Assembly: GCF_900103955.1 (NCBI RefSeq)
Contig: NZ_FNIL01000012.1
Location: forward strand, 49,083-113,082
DNA: 64,000 nucleotides
Direction of reading: 5' to 3'
Source: Alkalicoccus daliensis
GTDB taxonomy: Bacteria; Bacillota; Bacilli; Bacillales; Salisediminibacteriaceae
In this document: piece after piece, positions 25,561 to 33,655 of the stretch
Layout: every line of letters starts with the position of its first letter
How positions within the stretch are numbered: the stretch's first letter is position 1
The notes under the pieces: generated by a model
Database searches by the model: none
What the model was told of the DNA's origin: nothing
What the model saw: only the letters and a program-made list of their open reading frames with translations
Translations under genes and position numbers: made by a program

Positions 25561-26327
25561 ACAGGTGCTCCCGGAGCTTTTACCTGCACGCCTTCTGCCT
25601 CTAATAACTCCCGCAGCCTCTTTGCAAAAGCTGCTGCCTGCTTTCCGTCTCCGTGAATACAGATAGAATCTGCCTGTATATCTTTTTTACTGCCGTCTAC
25701 ACAGGTGACAGTCCGCTCCTGTATCATTTCCATTACCTGAGCTGCAGCCTGTTCCTTTTCCACAATCACAGCATTCGCTTCTTTTCTCGAAGTAAGCGTG
25801 CCGTCGGGCTGATAGGTCCTGTCTGCAAAAACTTCCTGCACTACGTTTAAGCCTGCTTTTTTTCCAGCGGTAACCAGCGCGCTTCCGGAGAGGGCGTATA
25901 AGAAGGAGCCAGGAACTGCAGCCTGCACTGCTGCGGCCACTGCTCTCGCGGTCCCGGCGTTTACTGCCGCATAGTTATAAAGTGCACCATGCGGCTTTAC
26001 GTGCTGCAGCTGTATTCCCTGCGTTTTACAAAAAGCTTCGAGGGCGCCAAGCTGATACACAACGCTGTTATATATATCTTTTTCACTCGTATCAATCAGC
26101 CGGCGGCCAAACCCTGCCAGATCCTGAAAGCCTGGATGCGCCCCCACTGCTGTATTCGTGTCCCGCGCCAGTTTTACTGTGTCAGCCATCACGTTGTGGT
26201 CCCCGGCATGAAACCCGCACGCGATATTTACGGAAGTTACCTCCGGCAGAAGCAGTTCATCATCTCCGAGTACATAAGCGCCGAAGCTTTCTCCCGCATC
26301 ACAATTTAAATCTACTCTCATGATCAT
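25557..26327 (-). CDS. pxpA: 5-oxoprolinase subunit PxpA (LamB/YcsF family)
   Basis: The 256-residue protein starts MIMRVDLNCDAGESFGAYV and shows the LamB/YcsF signatures NIACGFHAGDHNVM, GAHPGFQDLAGFGRR, VKPHGALYNYAA, EVFADRTYQPDGTL and SICIHGDG. It is the hydrolase-like subunit of the ATP-dependent 5-oxoprolinase. The first ATG (26327) is preferred because AGGAAGG lies 6 bases upstream and it overlaps the pxpB stop by four bases (ATGA); a second ATG two codons on is possible. Gene order here is pxpB, pxpA, pxpC, without the transporter and DUF1445 genes found in the B. subtilis ycsF-kip operon. Confidence 0.95.
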   Translation of the reverse strand: MIMRVDLNCDAGESFGAYVLGDDELLLPEVTSVNIACGFHAGDHNVMADTVKLARDTNTAVGAHPGFQDLAGFGRRLIDTSEKDIYNSVVYQLGALEAFCKTQGIQLQHVKPHGALYNYAAVNAGTARAVAAAVQAAVPGSFLYALSGSALVTAGKKAGLNVVQEVFADRTYQPDGTLTSRKEANAVIVEKEQAAAQVMEMIQERTVTCVDGSKKDIQADSICIHGDGKQAAAFAKRLRELLEAEGVQVKAPGAPV

Positions 26328-27055
26328 GCACTTCCTTCCTGCACTAATTCATAGGTTCCCTCTGCAATTTTCTTCTCGATTGTTTCAAATTCTTCTTTCG
26401 TTACAGCAGTAAATTGGATCCGGTCTCCTGCCTTCAGAAACACTGGCACTTCCGCCTCGCGGTCGCACAGCTTCACCGGGGTTCGGCCGATAATCCTCCA
26501 GCCTCCCGGGGTTTTCAGCGAATACACTCCTGTCTGCTCCCCTGCGATTCCCACTGCTCCAGCAGGAACGGCATTTCTCGGCGTTTCCAGTCTCGGTACA
26601 GCAATTGATTTATCCATCCCTCCCAGATAGGGAAAACCAGGAGTAAAGCCCATCATATACACGGTGTAGCAGGCGGATGTATGCCGCTGGATAATTTCTT
26701 CTTCCGACAGCCCTGTATAGGCAGCGGCTTCTTTCAGGTCAGGACCAAACTCCCCTCCGTAGCAAACCGGCAGTTTCCATACAGGTCCAGGGGTTAAAGA
26801 AATCTCCTTCATTTTTTCTGTCAGCTGCTGCAGCTCTTGTTTCAGGGAAGGGTAAGAACACTCTAATGGCTCATAATGCACAGTGACAGTAGTATATGCA
26901 GGCACCCATTCACTTACGCCCGTAATGTTTTCCGACTCCAGCAGCCTGCAGAATGCACGCACCTGCAGATGTATTTCCTCTGAAATTTCAGTTCCGAAAT
27001 TCACTCTTACTGCTTTATCTCCCAATGGGCCGATATCTGGAATATGCAACGTCAT
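26324..27055 (-). CDS. pxpB: 5-oxoprolinase subunit PxpB (KipI family)
   Basis: The 243-residue protein has the KipI/PxpB signature: LGDKAVRVNFG near the start, the AYTTVTVHYEP strand, the YMMGFTPGFPYLGG motif and PRNAVPAGAVGIAGEQTGVY, ending in GWRIIGRTP. It is the partner of PxpC in 5-oxoprolinase. Its B. subtilis homologue KipI also binds and inhibits the sporulation kinase KinA. Here the start overlaps the end of a histidine kinase gene by four bases, so kinase and KipI-like protein are made in a coupled way. This raises, but does not prove, a regulatory link between them. Confidence 0.94.
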   Translation of the reverse strand: MTLHIPDIGPLGDKAVRVNFGTEISEEIHLQVRAFCRLLESENITGVSEWVPAYTTVTVHYEPLECSYPSLKQELQQLTEKMKEISLTPGPVWKLPVCYGGEFGPDLKEAAAYTGLSEEEIIQRHTSACYTVYMMGFTPGFPYLGGMDKSIAVPRLETPRNAVPAGAVGIAGEQTGVYSLKTPGGWRIIGRTPVKLCDREAEVPVFLKAGDRIQFTAVTKEEFETIEKKIAEGTYELVQEGSA

Positions 27056-28866
27056 TCCTCCTCTACCGGCAGCGGAAATTCCATGCGGAAAATCGTACCT
27101 TTCTCACTCGATTTATGCAGATAGATCGTGCCTGAATGATTTTCCATCATTTGCTCTGCAATAGGAAGCCCAAGCCCTGTACCGGTCTTTTTTGTCGTTC
27201 GGAAAGGATCAAATAATCTGGTTTTTTCTTCTGGTTTAATACCCGGACCGTCATCAATAAACTCCACACAGTATATATATTTCTTTCTTTCCCCAAAAAT
27301 CGAAATAGAACCTTTTTTATTCATCGCTTCACTGCTGTTACGAATCAAATTATGAAAAATCTGTTTAATTTGTCTTTCATCCACCCAGAGCGGCTGTGGT
27401 TCGAGTGCCACATGAAAGGAAATATCCTGCATTTCCAGCGTTTCTTCAAATAATGGCAGAATTTCTTCTACAATTTTATCCAGTGAGACCATCTTAAACC
27501 TCGGTGCTCCCGGTTTTGCGAGCAAAAGCATATCTTCAATAATACCGTTAATCCGTTCTATTTCCTTCAGCAGGAGAGACAGATGAAATTTCTCCCGGTC
27601 TTCTTTTTTGAGGGACTGCTTCATTAAACCAAGGAAGCCGTCAATAACGGCAAGCGGATTTCTGATTTCATGCGCTGCTCCGGCAGCTAATTCGCCGATA
27701 ACAGCAAGCTTTTCTGTTTTTCTTACCTGCTGCTCCAGGTTTTCTGTCTCTGTTATATCAATAAAATAAAAAACTTTTCCAATTGTTTCCTGACTTTCAT
27801 TGACGAGCAGTGACTGGGAACACAAGTAGGTATACTCCTCATTCCCGTCCTCATATTTCACTTTTTCATTTTGAAAAATTTCCTCGGAAGTGAGCACCTC
27901 CCAAAAGCGGCGGGTGCCTGCAGCTTCCTCCTGCCTATGCGGGATCTGTGTTTTTCGGAAATCTTCTCCCATAATATCCCGTGCTGTTTTATTTAAAGAA
28001 ATTTCCCCGCGCTCCTCGTCTGAGGTAACAATCCCTATCGGCAGGGAATCCAGTATTTGTTCACGGTACATTTTATCCAGCACCAGTAAATCAAACGACC
28101 GTTTTAATTCAAAAGACATCAGGTTAATAGATCTTGTCAGCGGAGCGAGTTCCAGCTGATCAGATTCTTCTACTGCAGCTCCGTAATTTCCTGCAGCGAT
28201 AAACTGCAGCTGATCTCCCATTTTCTCCACCGGCCGGCTGAAGCTCGCACTGATCTTGTAGGAAATAATTAAAGCAATCAGAATAATTCCTGCGGTTGCA
28301 AGAACGAGCAGCTGCAGCGCCTCCGCAATAATTCCTTCAAATCTGTCCTGGTGATCATCCAGTGCCGCCGTTACTCCCTGCCTTTCCGCTTCTATTCCGG
28401 CGCGAAGCGCATTTAAATCAGTCTCGTACTCTGTAAGTATAAAAGCTTCTGCACTTTCTATGTTATTTAAATTAATTAATCCATTCACTTGATTTAATAT
28501 GAGGAAATCAAGCATTTCCATTTCCCGTTCCAGGGTCTCAAGGGAAGCGGGCGGAGCTCCGTAAACTTCTTCCATTGAAGTACGGGCATCCTCCCGGAAC
28601 ATTTCGTACCGCTGCACAAACGCACAGCAGAATGCTGTCTCTATTCCGACTTCCATCAGTTCTTCCTTCATCATCAGCTGTGAATCCCAGTGGGACAGCC
28701 AGATCAGCTCGGGAACATTATCTTCTGTAATTACTTCGCTTACTTCATTCATCTCCCCCAGTGAATTAATAAAGAAAAACGAAAGACTGCTTAACAAAGC
28801 GGTAAGCAGCAGTAATACGATAAATATTTTAGAGCGAAGGCTCCATTTTCTTATTCTTTCATTCAT
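27052..28866 (-). CDS. Membrane-bound sensor histidine kinase with PAS domain
   Basis: The 604-residue protein has membrane segments at about 13-33 and 184-204 enclosing a ~150-residue helical extracytoplasmic sensor with a CC pair at 80-81, then a HAMP linker (SRPVEKMGDQLQFIAAGNYG), a PAS domain at about 265-372, a HisKA dimerisation helix with the phospho-acceptor His399 in AAHEIRNPLAVI, and an ATPase domain with N box (HNLIRNSSEAMN), G1 (DDGPGI) and G2 (GTGLGL). No response regulator gene is in the operon or window. It starts 15 bases after the BMP-family gene, which suggests that the BMP protein is its ligand-sensing partner. It overlaps pxpB by four bases. Confidence 0.93.
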   Translation of the reverse strand: MNERIRKWSLRSKIFIVLLLLTALLSSLSFFFINSLGEMNEVSEVITEDNVPELIWLSHWDSQLMMKEELMEVGIETAFCCAFVQRYEMFREDARTSMEEVYGAPPASLETLEREMEMLDFLILNQVNGLINLNNIESAEAFILTEYETDLNALRAGIEAERQGVTAALDDHQDRFEGIIAEALQLLVLATAGIILIALIISYKISASFSRPVEKMGDQLQFIAAGNYGAAVEESDQLELAPLTRSINLMSFELKRSFDLLVLDKMYREQILDSLPIGIVTSDEERGEISLNKTARDIMGEDFRKTQIPHRQEEAAGTRRFWEVLTSEEIFQNEKVKYEDGNEEYTYLCSQSLLVNESQETIGKVFYFIDITETENLEQQVRKTEKLAVIGELAAGAAHEIRNPLAVIDGFLGLMKQSLKKEDREKFHLSLLLKEIERINGIIEDMLLLAKPGAPRFKMVSLDKIVEEILPLFEETLEMQDISFHVALEPQPLWVDERQIKQIFHNLIRNSSEAMNKKGSISIFGERKKYIYCVEFIDDGPGIKPEEKTRLFDPFRTTKKTGTGLGLPIAEQMMENHSGTIYLHKSSEKGTIFRMEFPLPVEEE

Positions 28867-28881
28867 GCGGACCTCCCTCTG

Positions 28882-29886
28882 CTAATCTCCGATCAGATCA
28901 TATTCTGGAAATTGTGCATCCAATTCTTTTTTTTCGTCAAGAGAAAACATGGGTCCAAGAGGCGTAATTCCGTAAGTCTCTTCCTCCATTTTAAGCATCT
29001 GTTTTCCTCCGGGCAGTCCTTCTTCTGACAAATAATTTCTCATAACTCTATCATAGATATAAGGTACATTGATTACAACACTTGTAATAACCCGGTCTTT
29101 TGCCATATACCACTGGTCATCAATAAATCCGATGACATACAGGTCGTGTTCCTCCGCCTGATCGATAATCACACTGTTGAACTTATTGCCCCTCGTATAG
29201 ATTACATCTATTTCCTGCTCCAGCAGCAGATCAAGCGCCTGCAAGGCTTCCTCTTCATCATTTCTGCTTTCCACTTCTTCGTGACAGATAGTGATGTCCA
29301 ACTCTCTTACTGCAAGTGCTTCTTCTAAATGTTCCCGGCCGTGCCAGTCACCTGCTTTGCTCAGTACCCCGACTCTTTTCGTGCTGGATTTCTTTTCTGC
29401 CGCTGCTACTGCCATCACTTCAGCATCCGTAATATCAAACGTATATACCGTATGATTTTCGGCCGTTGTTTCTCCCTGTAACGTAACAAATTCCACGTCT
29501 GGATACTGTTGGGCATAAGTGGAAAAAGATTCTGCAAACTCCCGTCCGTGGCCGATAAGCAGATCTGTTCCATTTCCAATTTCATTTTCAATCCGGAAAT
29601 CCACCAGGTTTTCTGTGGTCAGGTTAGGAAAAATTTCAATATCTGCTTCGTGATTTTCTTCCAGCAGGACCTTACTTTGAAAAGCAAGGCTCCCCCAGCT
29701 CTGATCTCTCAGTGCATCAGAGGTTAATATCGAAACCTTTGGCTGGGCTTCCGGACTCTCCTCCTCATCTGCTTCCGTCTCTGTAAAAACCTGCGCCGCA
29801 TAATACCCTAACAGCACGATAAGAATCACTGCACCGCAAAGACCGGCTGTGAATATTCTACTATGCTGCTTTGTAACGATCCCCAT
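28882..29886 (-). CDS. Membrane-anchored BMP-family (Med-like) substrate-binding protein
   Basis: The 334-residue protein has an N-terminal membrane anchor (IFTAGLCGAVILIVLLGYYA) without a lipobox, then an acidic linker, then a periplasmic-binding fold of the BMP/PnrA-like type: DQSWGSLAFQSK, TDLLIGHGREF, YPDVEFVTLQG, RVGVLSKAG, EIDVIYTRG, YVIGFIDDQW, SVVINVPYIYDRV. Related proteins are nucleoside-binding lipoproteins and Med of B. subtilis. With no permease nearby it is more likely a ligand sensor feeding the adjacent histidine kinase. ATG 29886 has GGGAGG 7 bases upstream; a longer frame to 29913 lies before that site. It is the first gene of the five-gene operon. Confidence 0.85.
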   Translation of the reverse strand: MGIVTKQHSRIFTAGLCGAVILIVLLGYYAAQVFTETEADEEESPEAQPKVSILTSDALRDQSWGSLAFQSKVLLEENHEADIEIFPNLTTENLVDFRIENEIGNGTDLLIGHGREFAESFSTYAQQYPDVEFVTLQGETTAENHTVYTFDITDAEVMAVAAAEKKSSTKRVGVLSKAGDWHGREHLEEALAVRELDITICHEEVESRNDEEEALQALDLLLEQEIDVIYTRGNKFNSVIIDQAEEHDLYVIGFIDDQWYMAKDRVITSVVINVPYIYDRVMRNYLSEEGLPGGKQMLKMEEETYGITPLGPMFSLDEKKELDAQFPEYDLIGD

Positions 29887-30059
29887 GCGGCTTCCTCCCT
29901 CTGCTTCTTGCAAATTACGACAACGTTCGAGTTATTTCTTTCTATTCTACCTGAAATTTCAGGATTTCGTCTACTCTAATGAGAATAAAACTTTGGATAT
30001 CTAACACTTATGAACATTTGTGGTAATAAAATGGTTAAAAAGCAGGACATAGAGGAGCT

Positions 30060-30240
30060 GGAATCAGGTGAAATGAAATATAAGCCCGGGAGAGTAAAGC
30101 ATAGGCGGTTGGGATTAAATTATAGCGGGTTTCAGGTAAAATATAGCCTGGTTTGATGAAAGCATAGCCGGTTTTCATGAAATTAAGGTCCCTGACAGTA
30201 AAGTATAGACCACTATTAATAAATTAAGCCTGGCTCTTCC
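30060..30240 (-). repeat. Array of 20-22 bp motif, locus 1
   Basis: About six to seven imperfect units follow each other at 20-23 bp spacing. Read on the plus strand each has the pattern GTAAA(G/A)TATAG followed by a G/C-rich triplet and T-run: AGTAAAGCATAGGCGG, ATTAAATTATAGCGGG, GGTAAAATATAGCCTGG, ATGAAAGCATAGCCGG, ATGAAATTAAGGTCCC, AGTAAAGTATAGACC. The same motif, in the opposite orientation, forms the arrays at 58870 and 63570. The array lies between the BMP operon and the ppc terminator. Confidence 0.75.
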
Positions 30241-30258
30241 CTGTAAATCTTTTCATAC

Positions 30259-30302
30259 AAAAAAGCCGGGAACCACCTCGATAGGAGGCAGTTCCGGCTT
30301 TC
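30259..30302 (-). terminator. Terminator of ppc
   Basis: AAAGCCGG with GAAC on one arm pairs with GTTC and CGGCTTT on the other; the minus strand continues with six T. It lies 17 bases past the ppc stop. Confidence 0.85.
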
Positions 30303-30318
30303 GATGCCGGCAGTTGGA

Positions 30319-33081
30319 TCAGCCAGTATTTAATAGTCCTGCTGCCACACCACTGATTGTCAGCAGTACTTCTGTCAGCAATTCTTCTGTGTGCTCATCT
30401 TCTCCGGTCGCGCGCAGCTTCTGAATAAGATCCACTTGCAGGAAGTTCATCGGATCTACATAAGGGTTGCGGCGGTACACGGATTCCTGGATATTTGGTG
30501 AGAAATCAAGCAGTTCTTTTGCTCCGGAAATTTCAAGCAGGAACTTTCTCGTACGATCGTACTCTGCAGAAATATCTCCAAAGATACGCTCGCCGATTTC
30601 TTTATCTTCTACCAGGTTCACATATTCTTTTGCAGTCATTAAATCAGCTTTCATTAATGCCATCTGCAGATTATTTACAGTCGAACGGAAGAATGGCCAC
30701 TCCAGATACATTTCTTTCAGCGTATCCATGTGCTTCTCATCTTCTTCCACAAGGTTTGCAAAGCCGCTGCCGGATGCGTACCAAGCTGGAATCATCTGAC
30801 GGCACTGCGTCCAGGCGAATACCCATGGAATCGCACGGAGGTCTTCAAACTTTTCGCTTCCTTTGCGGCTCATTGGCCGGGAGCCGATATTCAGCTCACG
30901 CAGTTCATTTAATGGCGTCGTCTGCTTAAAGTACGTCAGGAAGTCCGGGTCTCCGAAGACAAGGCTCTGGTATTTTTTCAGAGAATACGCAGAAATTTTC
31001 TCAATCGCATTCTCCCACTCCGGCTTCAGTCCTGTGACCTTTTCCTGTTCATGATGAACTTTGGAAGTAGACTGGATCAGCGCAGAGGCTGCCTGCTCCA
31101 GGTTGCGGAAGGCAATGTCGCCGAGCATATAACGGGAAGAAAGAACTTCACCCTGCTCGGTAATCTTCACGCCGTCGCCCAGCGTTTCCGCCGGCTGGGA
31201 CATAATACTGTTGTTCAACGGACCGCCGCCGCGTCCGAGTGAACCTCCACGACCGTGGAAGAACTTAAGGCCGATGTTATAATCACGGGCCATGTTGTGG
31301 ATCTCCTGCTGGGCTTTGAACAGCTTCCAGTTTGCAGTAAGCGTTCCGCCATCTTTACTGCCGTCTGAATAGCCAAGCATGATTTCCTGATGCTCGCCGC
31401 GCTCTTTAATGTGGCTTCGGTAAAGATCCATATCAAACAGCGTCTGCATAATTTTTGGACCCGCAATCAGGTCGTCTACAGTTTCCAGCAGTGGCGCCAC
31501 ATTTAAGTTACTTTCCACGGTGCCATCCACATGAAGGCGGTAGATGCCTGCTTCCTTCGCAAGCACAAGAACTTCCAGAAGGTCACTTGCCGACTGCGTC
31601 ATGCTGATAAGATATACTTCGATCGAACGCCGCCCGAATTCTTTGTGTGCTTTTTGAATCATTTTAAACACTTCAAAAATTTCCTGGGTTTCTTTCGAAT
31701 AATCTTCATTCAGCAGCATCAGTGGCCGTGGATCCTTCAGCACTTTCTCCAGCACTTCCTGCTTTTTCTCTTCTTCTAGAGAAGCGTAGTCCTCTTCAAT
31801 GCCTACTACTTTCAGCATCTCGGATACAGCAATCTGGTGCTCTCCGCTGTGATTACGCACATCAAGCGTTGCAAGGTGGAAACCGAATAAGCGGACCTGG
31901 CGAATTACTTTATTCAGCTTTTTCAGTTTTGTGCCTTCCAGCTGGTGTGCTTTTGCAGTATCCTCAATCATCATTAAATCACGAAGCAGTTCCTCAGCAT
32001 GATCGTAGGCATGCTTTGATTTTGCTTCCACCTGTCGAAGGCGCTTTAAAATAACGGCAAACATGCGGCGGAAAACTTCGCCTTCTACCTGCCATTTTTC
32101 TTTTCCTGTTAAGTATTTTCTTTCCTGTTCTTCCACGTGTGTTACAAACTCCGGTGAGATACTCACCCGTGTTGTAGACTGGCTGAAGCGCTTCATGAGA
32201 TCAGTAAGTGCCTCGTCATACTTGCGGAGTGCAAGTCCACGCTGCAGCTTTAGTGTTTCCCACGTTACCTCCGGCGTAACAAACGGATTTCCGTCTCTGT
32301 CTCCACCGATCCATGAACCGAAATTCAGGAAGTTCGGCACTTTCCAGGTCTTATCCGGATAATAATCGTTCAGCTGGTCTTCCAGCTCCTGGTGCACGGC
32401 AGGCAGAACGTCAAATAACGTCTGGTCAAAATAATAAAGTCCATTTTTCACTTCATCGAGTACTGTCGGCTTCCGGTGACGAAGTTCATCCGTCTGCCAC
32501 AGCACTGTTACTTCATTAATCAAGCTTTCTTCAAGATTTCTGCGCTTCTTGTAAGGAAGCATCGGATGATCCAGCTTCTGTAGAATCGTGGAAATACGCT
32601 TTTGAATCTCCAGTACTGTCCGCTTCGTTGCTTCTGTCGGATGTGCTGTCATAATCAGCTCAATCGATAAATCATCAATAATTTCCTGGATCTTCTCTTC
32701 GGAGTGCTTATCAGCTTTCAATGCAAGAATTGCTTCTTGAATCGAATGCTTCTGCACATCACTGTCTCTATCCAGACGGTAAAACTGCGAACGCCGGATA
32801 CGATGATTCTGCTCCGCTATGTTCACAAGGTGGAAGTAAATCGCAAATGCACGGATCACCTGCTGGCGCATTGGCGACTCCAGCTTGGAAATTTCATCTT
32901 TCAGCTGCGTATACTTAGCTGCGTCATAATTATCCCGCAGTCCTTTTGTGAGCTCCCGGATGTCTTCAACCTTTTGGAAGAGTTCCTCGCCACCATGTTT
33001 CTTTAACACTTCTCCTAAAATGCTTCCGAGCTTTTTCACGTCGCTTCTAAGCTGTACATTTTGATCTTGTGTTTCTGTCAT
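30319..33081 (-). CDS. ppc: Phosphoenolpyruvate carboxylase
   Basis: ATG 33081, seven bases after TAGGAGG, gives 920 residues, the normal size for bacterial PEP carboxylase. The catalytic histidine is in MTAHPTEATKRTVLEIQ; other family motifs are GSWIGGDRDGNPFVT, the LGYSDGSKDGG site, FFHGRGGSLGRGGGP, EQGEVLSSRYML, and the terminal SGVAAGLLNTG with the family's invariant C-terminal glycine. It carboxylates PEP to oxaloacetate to refill the citric acid cycle. In-frame upstream codons to 33267 overlap a strong hairpin and lack family similarity. B. subtilis uses pyruvate carboxylase instead, so Ppc is a trait of other Bacillaceae. Confidence 0.97.
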   Translation of the reverse strand: MTETQDQNVQLRSDVKKLGSILGEVLKKHGGEELFQKVEDIRELTKGLRDNYDAAKYTQLKDEISKLESPMRQQVIRAFAIYFHLVNIAEQNHRIRRSQFYRLDRDSDVQKHSIQEAILALKADKHSEEKIQEIIDDLSIELIMTAHPTEATKRTVLEIQKRISTILQKLDHPMLPYKKRRNLEESLINEVTVLWQTDELRHRKPTVLDEVKNGLYYFDQTLFDVLPAVHQELEDQLNDYYPDKTWKVPNFLNFGSWIGGDRDGNPFVTPEVTWETLKLQRGLALRKYDEALTDLMKRFSQSTTRVSISPEFVTHVEEQERKYLTGKEKWQVEGEVFRRMFAVILKRLRQVEAKSKHAYDHAEELLRDLMMIEDTAKAHQLEGTKLKKLNKVIRQVRLFGFHLATLDVRNHSGEHQIAVSEMLKVVGIEEDYASLEEEKKQEVLEKVLKDPRPLMLLNEDYSKETQEIFEVFKMIQKAHKEFGRRSIEVYLISMTQSASDLLEVLVLAKEAGIYRLHVDGTVESNLNVAPLLETVDDLIAGPKIMQTLFDMDLYRSHIKERGEHQEIMLGYSDGSKDGGTLTANWKLFKAQQEIHNMARDYNIGLKFFHGRGGSLGRGGGPLNNSIMSQPAETLGDGVKITEQGEVLSSRYMLGDIAFRNLEQAASALIQSTSKVHHEQEKVTGLKPEWENAIEKISAYSLKKYQSLVFGDPDFLTYFKQTTPLNELRELNIGSRPMSRKGSEKFEDLRAIPWVFAWTQCRQMIPAWYASGSGFANLVEEDEKHMDTLKEMYLEWPFFRSTVNNLQMALMKADLMTAKEYVNLVEDKEIGERIFGDISAEYDRTRKFLLEISGAKELLDFSPNIQESVYRRNPYVDPMNFLQVDLIQKLRATGEDEHTEELLTEVLLTISGVAAGLLNTG

Positions 33082-33158
33082 AGCGATGCCTCCTAAAACA
33101 TAATTTAATAAACGAACACCCAATGGCTTGCCCCTTCCACTGCAGCAGAAGGTATCAA

Positions 33159-33200
33159 GGTGGGACAGTTTATGTCCTTCATGACGTAAACTGTCCCACC
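33159..33200. repeat. Near-perfect 42-bp palindrome in the ppc leader
   Basis: GGTGGGACAGTTTA at 33159-33172 pairs with TAAACTGTCCCACC at 33187-33200; with TGTC/GACG added the stem is 18 bp with one G-T pair and a 6-base loop. It is 78 bases upstream of the ppc start and lacks a T-run on either side, so it is not a standard terminator. It could be an operator, an RNA-stabilising leader or the remnant of a mobile element. From 33201 to 33595 nothing else was recognised. Confidence 0.7.
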
Positions 33201-33595
33201 AAGGCCATACATTCCTTGAGAGCGCTCGATAATCAACATAATAACAGAAAGACTGTTGAATAATCAATTTTTTCTTACTATTTAAACGTTTGTAGAGGTA
33301 TATGCAGAAGTAAAACGTTTCCGTGGTTTATCCCTGCTGAAAACCTTCTCGATGCCTTTCTTTCCATGATACTACGTTTATCTCTGTTTGCTTTTAAGAA
33401 ACATTCGTGCCTCATTTTCTAACAATACATTTTTGCAATGGCCTCCATTATTTTCATTCACGCAGATATGAAAACAACAGGGATTTCATGTAAGCCCTCC
33501 ATTCGCTGCTTCATGTTCGGTGAAGGCTCTTGCTTTCCTTTAATTCACCAGGAAGACTGGCACTGCAGCAACTTCGTTTAAAATCCAGATATTCA

Positions 33596-33628
33596 TAAAA
33601 GAGCCGGTCCCTGTGAAAGCTGACCGGC
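33596..33628 (-). terminator. Terminator of the proline symporter gene
   Basis: GCCGGTC at 33603-33609 pairs with GACCGGC at 33622-33628; on the minus strand TCTTTTAT follows. Confidence 0.75.
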
Positions 33629-33655
33629 ATATTGTTATTATTTTAAGCGTTATAT

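Noticed and set aside
33082..33267. N-terminal extension of PEP carboxylase
   Set aside because: It would translate across the 42-bp palindrome and is unrelated to other PEP carboxylases; the ATG at 33081 has a consensus ribosome site.
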